Assembly (NCBI RefSeq): GCF_000275825.1
Contig: NZ_JH719942.1
Location: 3,699,298-3,763,297, forward strand
Direction: 5' to 3'
Length of the DNA stretch: 64,000 nt
Source: Saprospira grandis DSM 2844
GTDB taxonomy: Bacteria > Bacteroidota > Bacteroidia > Chitinophagales > Saprospiraceae
Shown: piece after piece, positions 43,590-55,400 of the stretch
Layout: each line of letters begins with the position of its first letter
Position numbering within the stretch: the first letter of the stretch is position 1
Translations under genes and position numbers: made by a program
Notes under the pieces: generated by a model
Seen by the model: the letters and a program-made list of their open reading frames with translations, nothing else
Database searches by the model: none
What the model was told of the DNA's origin: nothing

Positions 43590-44030
43590 ATAGCTGCGGC
43601 TTAAAAGCCGCAGCCAGATTAGGATCCCAGCTCGCTCTTTATCGCCCCTTGGCCTGCAGCTTAAAAGCCGCAGGTCCTGAAGAACCAAAGCCCTGCCTTC
43701 TATCTTGGAAGCAGGGTCTTTTAAGCTCCTGCGGCGAGCAAGATGATGGCCCCAAAAGCGAACAAGGGCTTTCTCCGTCAGTTCGATCAGTCAATAACCC
43801 TGGGCTTCAGCCCAGGGCGGGTAAGGATAGCAATTATTTTTACCCCTGATTTTTTTGTGTGGAGTTGTTCTGCGGCCATGGGCTGAAGCCCATGGTTGCG
43901 GGTCTATGCAAACTGGCGGGCTAAAGCCCTTGTTTGCTATAAATGATATGGGCCGATGGTTTTAACCATCGGCTCATTTTTATTGTGCTTAGTATGGCCG
44001 CTTTTGTTGCTGTAGGTTTCAACCTACAGG
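43590..44030. repeat. Cluster of short palindromes
   Basis: At least six perfect or near-perfect hairpins are seen: 43593-43614 (GCTGCGGCTT/AAGCCGCAGC), 43653-43676, 43798-43817 (CCCTGGGCTTCAGCCCAGGG), 43876-43895 (CCATGGGCTGAAGCCCATGG), 43952-43973 (GCCGATGGTT/AACCATCGGC) and 44011-44028 (TGTAGGTT/AACCTACA). All have two-base tips inside TT..AA or CT..AG. Frames here are not called as genes. Confidence 0.7.
43690..43724 (+). terminator. Terminator-like hairpin
   Basis: CCCTGCTTC-type stem (CCCTGCCTTC with GGAAGCAGGG) followed by TCTTTT. A close relative lies at 45653-45689. Confidence 0.55.
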
Positions 44031-44088
44031 TATATATATCGATCCTACAGGCCCCCTTATACCTTACAACATGTTCCATTTGGGCTAA

Positions 44089-44649
44089 GCTATTCGGGAT
44101 TTGTGAAACGGCATTTGTAAAGCAGGGTATGCTATTCGGGATTTGTGAAACGGCATTTGTAAAGCGAGGTATGCTATTCGGGATTTGTGAAACGGCATTT
44201 GTAAAGCAGGGTATGCTATTCGGGATTTGTGAAACGGCATTTGTAAAGCAGGGGAAGCTATTCGGGATTTGTGAAACGGCATTTGTAAAGCAGGGGAAGC
44301 TATTTGCAATTTGTGAAACGGCGAGTGTAAAGTAGGGGATGCTATTCGCAATTTGTGAAACGGCATTTGTAAAGCGGGGGATGCTATTCGCAATTTGTGA
44401 AACGGCATTTGTAAAGCAGGGGATGCTATTCGCAATTTGTGAAACGGCATTTGTAAAGTAGGGGATGCTATTCGCAATTTGTGAAACGGCATTTGTAAAG
44501 CAGGATATGCTATTTGCAATTTGTGAAACGGCATTTGTAAAGCAGGGGATGCTATTTGCAATTTGTGAAGTGGCATTTGTAAAGTAGGGGATGCTATTCG
44601 CAATTTGTGAAACGGCATTTGTAAAGTAGGCTATGCTATTCGGGATTTG
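44089..44649 (+). repeat. Tandem array of 42-bp units
   Basis: Thirteen full units and a partial fourteenth follow each other without spacers. Each unit begins GCTATTCGGGATTTGTG and continues AAACGGCATTTGTAAAGC. Variants are limited to a few positions (CGGG or CGCA, TTCG or TTTG, end GTAT, GGAA or GGAT). The first five units share CGGG, then CGCA takes over. Because 42 is a multiple of three, long frames exist on both strands, but there is no sign of a real protein. Confidence 0.92.
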
Positions 44650-44890
44650 GCCAATAGTCGCCTAGGGACAAGCCCCTAGGCTAATCCAATGGAGTCAGCC
44701 CTAAAGGGCCTCAAAGGTTGATATATGGGGCCTTGCTAAGTAGTTGTTGCAGAGAAGGTCCTTATCCAAAGGCCCTCTTTAGAGGGCTGTCTAAAAAAGC
44801 TAGCCTAGGGGCTTGTCCCTAGGCGCAGGAATAAAATTTTAAACAGCGCCCAATAGTTGCTATTGGGGCATTATTTAGATATATTTAGGA
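44650..44890. other. Spacer with inverted CCTAGGGAC repeats
   Basis: CCTAGGGACAAGCCCCTAGG near 44662 and its reverse complement near 44803 could pair over about 140 nt. Otherwise no gene is seen. Confidence 0.5.
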
Positions 44891-44895
44891 TATAA

Positions 44896-44903
44896 TATTT
44901 TTG
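44896..44903 (+). promoter_or_regulatory. Candidate -7 promoter element
   Basis: TATTTTTG fits TAnnTTTG, 20 nt before the start codon at 44924. No clear -33 element. Confidence 0.3.
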
Positions 44904-44923
44904 TACCCCATAATTATACTCCT

Positions 44924-45619
44924 ATGTATCAAAACCCAAACTGGATAGCGCTTAGAAATTTCTTTTATACGGATACAAGAGGGTCCTTCAAAAAAATGTA
45001 TCAGTTGTCTACAGATCATTTGAGCAAGCTTCGAATCAAAGCGGCTACAGATCCTGCTATTCAAGATATCTTGATCTTCTTTGAGCCTTTCTATCTTACT
45101 TTTTTGGAGCAGTACGAGCGTTCTATTGATGGGCGTACGGCTTATCATGCAAAAACAGCTGAATTTATGGCCTTGCTAGGAGAAGTGACGGGGCCTATGC
45201 TTCGTCGTTGGGCTGCTGAGATTCAGATGACCTATGATAGCAAGAGTCGTCAGTACAAAAGTTTTTTTCCGCAAGGGCGCACTATTTTTAGCAGAGCTAA
45301 GCTTGACGATCGGATTCAGTTGGTTAAAACCTTGGGGCGTAGCTTAGTCCGTGATTCTCAATTGGTCCATCTTGGCAGGACCGTACTGCTTTATGGCCAG
45401 CAACTAGAAGATCTCCGGGATGAGCAGCAGGGGCTAGAATACAGCTATAGCAACAACTCTACTTTACTAGAGCAGCATCGGGAAGAGCTGTCTTTGGGGC
45501 TTTTTGCAAGTTTTGCTCGTTTAGAGTTTCATTACTATCGAGACATTAAGCAAGTGGCTGACTTTTATGAGCTCAAGTATTTTCGTACTGCTTCTGTGGT
45601 AAAATCATCGGTTGAGTAA
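44924..45619 (+). CDS. Hypothetical cytoplasmic protein
   Basis: This 231-residue protein has no signal peptide or membrane helix. It is mostly helical and charged, with a start (MYQNPNWIALRNFFYTDTRG) that does not match a family I know. A stretch around AAEIQMTYDSKSRQYKSFFP follows. It stands alone between the tandem array and a terminator. Codon use is ordinary for the window, so it looks like a real gene. Confidence 0.7.
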   Translation: MYQNPNWIALRNFFYTDTRGSFKKMYQLSTDHLSKLRIKAATDPAIQDILIFFEPFYLTFLEQYERSIDGRTAYHAKTAEFMALLGEVTGPMLRRWAAEIQMTYDSKSRQYKSFFPQGRTIFSRAKLDDRIQLVKTLGRSLVRDSQLVHLGRTVLLYGQQLEDLRDEQQGLEYSYSNNSTLLEQHREELSLGLFASFARLEFHYYRDIKQVADFYELKYFRTASVVKSSVE

Positions 45620-45652
45620 ATGCAGTCTAAGAGTTGTGGGTTCTGAAAACCT

Positions 45653-45689
45653 AAGCCCCTGTTTTCTATTCTGGAAGCGGGGGCTTTTC
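45653..45689 (+). terminator. Terminator after the 231-residue gene
   Basis: AAGCCCCTG with CGGGGGCTT form a stem around TTTTCTATTCTGGAAG, followed by TTTT. Sequence resembles 43690-43724. Confidence 0.65.
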
Positions 45690-45705
45690 AGCTATATTCA
45701 TTCTA

Positions 45706-45848
45706 CAGGCCCGAAGGGCCGCAGGCCTAGCGATGCGGCGGGGTGGCCGTAGGCCAGACCCAGGCGGCGCAGCCGCCGCAGGGCCGAGCGAACAGCGAGC
45801 CCCAAAGCGTAGCGCCGCTGAGCGAAGCGAGGCGGAGGCCCCAAAAAA
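45706..45848 (-). repeat. GC-rich palindromic element R20 (subtype C)
   Basis: In plus coordinates it runs through GGCCTAGCGATGCGG to GGCGGAGGCCCCAAAAAAA. Its end faces the 3' end of the lipoprotein gene at 45878. Confidence 0.82.
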
Positions 45849-45877
45849 AGAACAGTAAGTTCTTATTGCAGAGGGGG

Positions 45878-46303
45878 TTAATTAGTTTTAAAGAGAGCTT
45901 GGTGGATATAATTTTGTTCTTTGGGGGAGAGGTTTTGGAGGCAGGGCCAATCTTTTTTGGCTAATTGTATAGCTTGGTAGGGCAGGAGTTGGTGTTGGCT
46001 GAGGCTATCTTTGAGGGCGAGGAGGAGGGGATCTTGTTGGCGCCATTTATAGAGTTGTTTAGGGCCATATTGGGAGACTATAAAAGCGAGGGTATGGGGC
46101 CAGAGCGAGTCATTTAATTCGCTTTTTTGCCAAAGATGTTTAAATTGAAGGAGGCGTCGGTCTGCTTGATGATTGGGACCATTTTTTTCGGCTTCAAAAA
46201 GCTGAAGGAGGGCTTCATTCGTATTAGTCGTATTGGGGGCTTGGCAGGCCGAGAGCAGAGTGAAAAAGAAAAGGAAAAAAAGGGGAAGAGGCGGCAAACT
46301 CAT
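45878..46303 (-). CDS. Small lipoprotein, function unknown
   Basis: This 141-residue protein has a lipoprotein signal (LLSACQAP, Cys near 20) and a helical remainder (for example ALLQLFEAEKNGPNHQADRRLLQF). No family is recognised. It is divergent from the giant adhesin gene. Confidence 0.65.
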   Translation of the reverse strand: MSLPPLPLFFLFFFTLLSACQAPNTTNTNEALLQLFEAEKNGPNHQADRRLLQFKHLWQKSELNDSLWPHTLAFIVSQYGPKQLYKWRQQDPLLLALKDSLSQHQLLPYQAIQLAKKDWPCLQNLSPKEQNYIHQALFKTN

Positions 46304-46347
46304 AAGAAGATACGTTGAATAAGTATAAATGAAACAAGCGAAAGAGA

Positions 46348-46381
46348 TTGGGCGGATTCTACAAATTTATTGTAAATTTGT
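46348..46381 (+). promoter_or_regulatory. Candidate promoter and operator of the giant adhesin gene
   Basis: TAAATTTG at 46373-46380 fits the Bacteroidota -7 box, with TTG at 46348 about 22 nt upstream. The box is half of a perfect palindrome: ACAAATTTA (46361-46369), TTG, TAAATTTGT (46373-46381). A dimeric regulator bound there would block the promoter. The start codon follows 52 nt later. Confidence 0.5.
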
Positions 46382-46433
46382 CGGCAAAGTGGTAAGAAAA
46401 GAAGCCATTTCAAAAAAGCAACCTAAGTAATAT

Positions 46434-49400
46434 ATGAGTAACAGACCTTTACAACAGTTAATAATTCTTGCGGTCTTTTGTCTGTCTGCTGTAAGCATAC
46501 CGCTTACGGTTTGGGGGCAAACGGTACAGCGATGTGTAACAGGAAATACGGTAACAGCTTCTGGAACGGCTAGTTCTGGGGCGGTTATTTTTAGTTCGCC
46601 GGGAGATTTTGCGCCGGGTCAGCAGATAGCTGATGTGGAAGTGGAGTTGACCTGGTCTGTAGTGCCCAATGCCTGCGGAAGTGGGGTAGGGGGTACAGTT
46701 GATTTGTCGGATATAGGTTTTGAGTTAGTTTCTCCTACGGGGACCGTGGTACGTTTGGTACAGACGGCGGCGCAGGGGGGAGCTACTTATAGTGGAGCTA
46801 CGGCGGTAAATAGCTTAGTGACTACCTTTGCCTTTGGCGGGGCGGTACAGGGGGCTAGTCCTGCTGCGGGAACCTATGCAGCGGCTCAGTCTTTATCGGC
46901 TTATTGGGGGGAGAATCCTGCGGGGAGTTGGACCTTGAACGTCATTCATGATGGTGGGGGGAGTTCTCCGGTTTGTGTAGAGAACCTTTGTATTCAGCTT
47001 TCGGCTTGTACGCCGGGTAGTTTGGCTGCTCTTTGTCAGGCTACGGCTTCGGTTGCTTTGGATGCTAGTGGAAACCACAGCTATGAATTTATAGATGTAG
47101 ATAATGGATCGGATACGACTTGTTATTTGCAGTCGGCGGTATTTTCTCCGGCTACGGCTAGTTGTACTGATGTAGGGGCTGGGCTGGTAACGGTACAGAT
47201 GACTTTAACGGATCGATTGGGTAATAGTGATTTTTGTTTTACGGATGTAACGGTACAGGATGTAACGGCACCGGAGATTGATGCCTGTACGGCTTACCCT
47301 TCCGTGTGGGACACTATTTATTTGGACAATACGGGAGTGGGGGCCTATGATGCGGCTGCGGCCATTGTGGCTACGGATGCTTGTGGAGTGAGCAATGAAT
47401 TGGTTTCTCAGCAGGTGAACTTTCCTTTTACCTTTGGGCCGGTTCGCAACTTTGATTGTTCGAACAAAGGGACCAACAACATTTTCTTTCAGGCGGCAGA
47501 TCCTTCTGGAAACGTACAGACCTTTGGGCCGATTAATGGTTGCCGGGCCAGAGTTGTTGTTTTTGATACGATTGCGCCTACGGCTCTTTGTCAAGATACT
47601 ACTGTATACTTAGACAATACGGGTAATGCAACCATTGATGGTAGTTTTATTGATGATGGCAGTAATGATATTTGCACCCCTTCTAATCTGTTGCAATATC
47701 AGGTGAATGGGGCAACAACCGTAACCTATAATGCGAGTAATATTGTAGCTTCGCCTAATAATGTGACCTTAACGGTTGTAGAGGCGCAATCTGCTGCGCA
47801 GGGGGGGAGTAATACTGCTACTTGCTCGGCTTTGGTGACTGTTTTGGATACTACAGTACCTACGGCTATTTGTAGAAACCTTACTATAGATTTGGATCCT
47901 GCGGGTAATGCGACCTTATTGGCCGATAGCGTAGGAATTTTGAGTACGGATAACAGTGGTTCTCCTTTGAGCTTTAGTTATTCTGGGGGGGCGACGACAG
48001 TAAGTTATGATTGTAGTAATTTGGGGATAAATACGGTAACTATTATTGTGGCGGACCCTTCTGGCAACCTAGACTCTTGTACGGCTACGATTACGGTAAG
48101 AGATACTACGGCTCCTACAGTGATTTGTCAGCCGGCTACCATTTACTTAGATAACAACGGACAGGCTAGTTTGGCTGCGACAGATGTAGACAATGGCAGT
48201 TCGGATGTTTGTGATCCTTCGCCTACTCTTTTGATTGATGGGCAGGCGACTTTAAATTATGGTTGTGGGCAATTGGGTGCTGGGAATACAGTAACTTTAA
48301 CGGTAGAAGATGCTTCGGCTAATATTGACTCTTGTCAATCTGTGGTGACTGTTTTGGATACGGTAGCTCCTGTAGCCAACTGTCAGAACATCACGGTATA
48401 TCTAGATGCTTCGGGGCAGGTCCTTGTCAATGCGGCAGATGTAAACAATACGGGAACGCCTTCATCGGATAACTGCGGTATTGTCAATGAATATATAAAC
48501 AACCAGGCCAGCCTTAGTTTTGATTGTTCGGCGGTAGGGGCGGTACAAACAGTATCTTATTTGGTAGAGGATGCCTCGGGGAACTTAGATTCTTGTCAGG
48601 CAGACATTACCGTTTTGGATACGCTAGCGCCTGCGGCAATTTGTCAGAACATTAGTGTAAGTTTGGACCCAGTAAGTGGCCAAGTTGTAGTGAATGCAGC
48701 AGATATAGACAATGGAAGCAGTGACAACTGTCCTGCCTTTGTTTTGCGTATTAATGGGCAGACTGCGGTAACTTATGACTGTAGTCAATTGGGGAACAAT
48801 ACAGCCACTTTAGTGATAGAGGATGCATCGGGCAACCTAGACTCTTGTCAGGCCATTGTAGAAGTATTGGACCAAACGGCTCCGGATATGCAATGTCAGG
48901 CGAGCATTAGTTTACCTTTGGATGCTAGTGGTCAGGCCACGGTAGTGCCAGCAGACATTGATAATGGTAGCACTGACAACTGTACGGTATTAAACTTAAC
49001 CGTCAATGGTCAGCCTTCTTTGAGCTTTGATTGTACACAATTGAACAACAATACGGTTTGGTTGATTGGAACAGACGGTTCTTCTAATGTAGACTCTTGT
49101 TCTACGATTGTGAATGTACAGGATACGACTTCTCCTGTTGCGCAATGTTTGAACATTGATGCCTATCTGGATGCTGTGGGTTTGGCTACAGTTGTACCTG
49201 CTGATGTAGATGACAACAGTACGGACAACTGTGCAATCATTAACTATACAGTAAATAATGGCGGGCAGGTGAACTTTAGCTGTACGGATATTGGTGCGCA
49301 GACCGTCACTTTAGAGGTAACGGATGCCAATGCCAATGCGAATAGCTGTGCGGCTACGGTGACCGTAAGAGATACTTTTGCTCCTGATGCGCTTTGTCGG

Positions 49401-52400
49401 ACTCGTCCATTGAACGTTAGTCTCAATCCATCTGGTCAGGTTGCTGTATTGGCGACCAGCATAGATAGTGCAAGTACCGACAACTGTGGAACCACCAACT
49501 TACAGCTCAATGGAGCAGGGCAAGTTAATTTTGATTGTGATGATTTAGGATCAAATACGGTTAATCTAGTGGTATCGGATAATGCTGGCAATGCAGACTC
49601 TTGTACGGCAACGGTAGTCGTTAATGATAATCAGTTTCCCCTAGCGCTTTGTCAGGCCGACACCGCTATTTTGGATCAGAATGGGGAGGCCACCTTATAC
49701 CCTATAGACATTATTGACCCTGCTAGTGGAGACAACTGTGCAATTGTAGATAGTACGATTAACAATGCGGCTAGTCAGTTGTATGACTGTAGCAGCCTGA
49801 CTATTTTGACGGGAACGCCAGTTTTGGCTACTTTAGAAATTACGGATGCTGCGGGTAATCCTTCTAGCTGTCAGTCTCAGATTACGGTATTGGATACTAT
49901 TGCGCCCAATGCGATATGTAGAAACATTACGGTGGTCTTGAACTCTACGGGGCAGGCGGTAGTGAGTGGGACTGATATTGATGGTGGTTCTACCGACAAC
50001 TGTGCGATTACGACTTACTTTATTGATGGGGCCAACTCAGTAACTTATGGTTGTGCTGATATTGGGACCAACAGTGCTCAATTGATTGTAGAAGATGCCT
50101 CTGGAAATAGAGATACTTGTACGGCTACAGTAACGGTAACAGACAATCAGTTGCCTAGGGCGCTTTGTCAGAACATCACGGTATATTTGGATATCAATGG
50201 TCAGGCTGTAGTGAATGCCGTAGATATTGATGGGGGATCTTCTGACAACTGTAGTCCGATTACGCTACTTATCAATAACCAGCCAAGCTTTACTTATACA
50301 TGTGCTCAGGCGGGTTTGACGGTTAATGCTCAATTATCGGTAGAAGATCCTTCAGGCAATGTAAGCTTTTGTACGGCCCAGGTGACGGTAAGAGATACTA
50401 TAGCACCTCAGGCCAACTGTAACAGTCCGATTGATATTTTCTTGAACAGTAGTGGGACGGCTACGGTAACGGCGGCCCAGGTGAATGGTGGATCTACCGA
50501 TAACTGTGGAGTAACGGCGGTGAGTTTATCGGGAAGCAACACGCAGACTTTTGACTGTAGTCAGATTGGGGTAAATACAGTGACCTTGATTGTTCGGGAT
50601 GCGGCGGCTAATGTAGACAGCTGTGTAGCGACAATTAACGTTTCGGACCAATTGGCTCCTACTGCAGATTGTAGAAACATTTTGGCTTATTTGGATAACA
50701 ATGGCCAGGTGGTGGTGAGCACTTCTGATGTAGACAATGGTAGTGATGACAACTGTGGTACGCCAGCTTTGAGCTTCTTGAATGGTTTGGATACTGTTAT
50801 TTATAGTTGTGCCAACTTGGGTAGTCCTAATCTCTTGTCTTTGGTGGCCACGGATTCTACTGGAAATGCGGATACTTGTCAGTCTTTGGTGACGGTATTG
50901 GATACTCTAGCGCCTGTTGCTCGATGCCAGAACATTAGTGTTCAGCTAGATGCGGTAACTGGACAAGTTACTGTTCAGGCCATTGATGTGGATGCAGGAT
51001 CTACGGACAATTGTGGAACATTGAGTTATTTAATCAATGGACAGAATAGCTTGAGCTATGACTGTAGTAGTTTGGGCCAAGATACGGTAACCCTTAGTGT
51101 AACAGATGGACAGGGCTTGATCAGCAGCTGTCAGGCTATTATTACGGTAGAGGATCTTACTCCTCCAACAATGCAGTGTCAAAATATCAATGCTTATTTG
51201 GATGCTAGTGGTAGTGTAACCATTTTGCCTTCAGATATTGATAATGGAACAAGCGACAACTGTGGACTGCTCAGTTTGACCATTAACCGTCAAGCTTCGG
51301 TTAGTGTGAGCTGTGCAGTAGCTGGCCCCAATGTATTTACGCTTTATGCTACAGATGTAAATGGCAATGAAGATTCTTGTCAGGCTATAGTAACCATTAT
51401 TGATACGATTGCCCCAACTGCTATTTGCCAAAACATAGATGTTTATCTGGACATCAATGGTGATGCTCGGGTATTGCCTTCAGATATTGATAATGGATCT
51501 AATGACAACTGTACGATTGTTAACTATCTCATTAACGGCAGTTCCTTTGTGGACTACACTTGTTTAGAGATTGGTAGCAATACAGTGAGTTTAGTGGTAG
51601 AAGATGCTGCTGGTCTACAGGATAGTTGTCAGGCTACGGTAACTGTACATGATACTCTTCCGCCTACAATGGTGTGTCGTACGCCGCTCTTCCGCAACTT
51701 GGATAACAACGGACAGTTGGTTATTCAGTACTTTACATTAGATAATGGTTCTAATGATGCCTGTGGTATTCAGAACTATGCGCTTTCTCAGGATACTTTT
51801 GACTGTAGTCATATTGGGGCCAATACGGTTATGCTTTATGCTACAGACTTTAATGGAAATACAGATTCTTGTAGCAGTACCTTGAATATTCAGGATGCTA
51901 CGGCTCCTATGGCTTCTTGTCAGAACGTACAGCTATTGTTGGATAGCAGTGGTACGGTGGTGCTTTATCCTCAGCAATTGGATGATGGTTCTACCGATAA
52001 CTGTGCAGTAGCCTATTTTGAGGTGAACAACCAAGATAGTTTGATTTTAGACTGTACGAATATAGGGAGTCAGTTTCTTACTTTGACCGTTTATGACTCT
52101 TCTAATATTCAGGCAAGTTGTTTCTCCAATGTTACCGTTTTTGACTCAATGCCTCCGGTAGCTGTTTGTCAGTCTATTACCGTGCAGCTAGATGCAGCGG
52201 GTAATGTTACTGTAGGCGCTACCGATTTGGATGGCGGTTCTACAGATAACTGCGCTATCAACTCTATTCTTTTTGATGATGGTACGGCTAGCCGCAGCTT
52301 TGATTGTAGTCAGTTGGGGGCCAATACGGCTAATATTGTCGTGACGGATGCCAATGGTAATCGCGATACTTGTTCTGCCATTATTACGGTAGAGGATGTC

Positions 52401-55400
52401 ACTGATCCTATTGCAAGCTGTCAGGCGGCTACAGTATATGTAGATGCCAATGGTTTGGCCCAGATTGATCCAGCTGTTATTGATAATAACAGTAGTGATG
52501 CCTGTGGTATTGATAGTATGGTAGTGTCTCCTGCTCAACTTAACTGTAGTAATATTGCTGCTCCAGTATCAGTTACATTGACTGTTTTTGATCCTAGTGG
52601 CAACAGCAATAGCTGTACGACCAACCTAGTGGTTCAGGATACTTTGCCGCCCACTATGATTTGCCAAAATGCTACTGTTTATGTAGACCAAAACGGCTTT
52701 GTCAATGTGCCCGCCTCTGTAATTGATGGGGGATCTATTGACGCCTGTGGCCCTGTTAGCTTGGCCATCAATGGCGCAAGTAACCAAATTTATACTTGTG
52801 ATAGTTTGGGCCTACGCACGGCCATCCTAACCGCTACCGATATTTATGGTAATAGCGATACTTGCCAGGCGCAATTGACGGTTTTGGATACGGTGGCTCC
52901 CGACGCTATTTGTCGTGCTCCATTTGAGGCCTTCCTAGATGGAAACACTGGCTTGGCTACAGTCCAAGCTCCTCAGGCAGATAGCGCAAGTAGCGATAAC
53001 TGTAGCTTAGATCCCTCTAGCTATTTGCTAAACGGTCAAACGGCGCTAACTTTTGATTGTACCGATGCCGGGACAAACCAAAACGTAGTCCTTACCGTAA
53101 CTGATAGCTCTGGAACCTCTAGCACTTGTTCTACCGAAATTATTGTTCGAGATACAACGGCTCCTGTGGCCAACTGTAGAGCAACACTTTCAGTTAACTT
53201 AGACGCCATTAACGGTTTGGCTACGGTAAATGCGAGCACACTCAATAACAACAGTACAGATGTCTGTGCACCACCACTTAGCTACCTCATCAATGGGCAG
53301 CCTTCTTATCAGTATAGCTGTTCTGAAATTGGAAACAACACGGCTACCTTGACGGTCACTGATCCTACGGGTAACTTTAGTACTTGTACCACCCAAGTAA
53401 CCGTAAATGATGTGACTAGCCCCAATGCACAATGTAACTTCAATGTGCAAGTACAGCTAGATACAAGCGGACAGCTAGTGGTTCAAGGAATTGACCTAGA
53501 TAATGGCTCCTCCGACAACTGTGGAGTAACTACTTACCTCATCAACGGACAAGCTTCGCAAACTTTTGATTGCTCTAATATTGGAAATACCTTGGTGACC
53601 CTAACGGTACAGGATTCTAGTGGTAACCCCAGTAGCTGTTCTTCTGTGGTGAATGTTCAAGATACCATTGCTCCCGTAGCAGTTTGTCCTACTACTCCCG
53701 TAGATGTCTACCTAGATTCTTCTGGAATTGTACAGGTGGCCGCCGCAACAATTGATAGCGCTAGCTATGATAACTGTGGCATCCAAACCTATTTGATTAA
53801 CAACACTAGCGCACAAAGCTATACTTGCCAAAATATTGGCCTAAATGGCGCTACCCTAATTGTTAGAGACCCCTCTAACCAACAGGCAAGCTGTGCTGTA
53901 GACGTTAATGTACTCGATACTATTGCTCCTCTGGCAATTTGCCAAGACGTAACGGTCACGCTAAATGCAACAACAGGCCAAGGCACTGTAGATGCTACTA
54001 GCCTCGATAATGGTTCTACCGATAACTGCGGAATCAATAGCTATCAAATCAATGGACAGGCACAAGCTAGCTTTGATTGTAGTAATGCAGGCGTAAATGT
54101 AGTGACGCTTACGGTAACAGATAATCAAGGGACCACTAGCCAATGTCTATCTAATGTGACGGTGGTGGATAATAGCCAACCCACCATTAGCTGTACAAAC
54201 GGCAATGTTTATCTGGACCTCAACGGAGATGTTTCTGTTTTGCCTACCGATTTTGCTACTGGAAACGATGCTTGTGGTATCCTTTCTTGGACCATTGATA
54301 GCTTGCCACAACGACTATATGATTGTTCCGCTATTGGCCAAACTTTCCAAGATACTATTCGAGCTAGCGACCCTTCTGGAAATACCGCCAGCTGCTTGAC
54401 CCAAATTACGGTGCTCGATACTATCGCTCCTCAAGCCAATTGCAGAAATATTACGGTCCAATTGGATAGCTTCGGTAATGTGAATATTGCTGCAGTACAG
54501 ATGGACAATAACAGCAATGATAATTGCTCGATTACTACTTACTTGATCAATAACCAACCCTCTATTAGCTTCAACTGCGCCGATACTGGCCAAAATATAG
54601 CTACCCTGACGGTGGTAGACCCCGCCGGAAACCGCGACTCTTGCCAAGCTACTATTACCGTAGAAGACAATATCGCTCCTGTAGTTATCTGCCAAAATAT
54701 TACGGTCCAATTAAATGCAAACGGTACGGTAACAGTTCCCGCTACTAGCGTGGATAACGGCTCTTCCGATGCTTGCGGCCCCTTGAGCTATACGATTAAC
54801 GGCCAAACGGCTATTACTTACAACTGTACCAATATTGGAAGCAATCAGGTGCAGCTAGAAGTCATTGATGCAAACGGCAATGCCTCAACTTGTCAGGCTA
54901 CTATTACGGTAGAAGATAATCTGGCCCCCGCTGTTAGCTGCCAAGCCTTTACGCTTTATCTAGATAATGGCGGAAACGGAACGGTTCGCCCTGTCGATGT
55001 AGTCGATATGAGCAATAGCAGCGATAACTGTAGCATTTTTGCTTATACAGTAAATGGTTCTACAACTGGTGTGAACTATAGCTGCGCAGATATCGGACAA
55101 GATACCGTCATGGTGATCGCTACCGACTTTAGCAATAATGCAGATACTTGTTATGCTGCTGTGACTATTGTCGATACGACTGCTCCTGTAGTAAACTGTA
55201 ACAACATTCTAGTGAACCTCACGGCCTCGGGGGTAGATACGCTAAGCGCTCAGCAACTAGGCGTAAATACCAATGATGCCTGTGGTATTGATACCGTACT
55301 CATTAGCCCGCAAGTGATTACTTGTGCCGATATTGGCGTGGTGCCTGTTACCGTAACAGCCATTGATGTGAATGGGGTATCTAGTACTTGTATCTCTGAT

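Noticed and set aside
44085-44618. 177-codon minus frame and overlapping plus frame (43943-44335) as repeat proteins
   Set aside because: Both arise because the unit length is divisible by three; there is no signal, start context or independent support, and the plus frame is broken by variant units.
44089-44649. CRISPR array
   Set aside because: The 42-bp units are contiguous with no unique spacers, and no leader or cas gene is adjacent; it is a tandem minisatellite.
47205-47594. Minus-strand frames inside the adhesin gene (also near 52.2, 53.2 and 54.3 kb)
   Set aside because: Antisense shadows of a repetitive coding sequence; their Thr/Ile/Arg-rich text reflects the reverse of the repeats.
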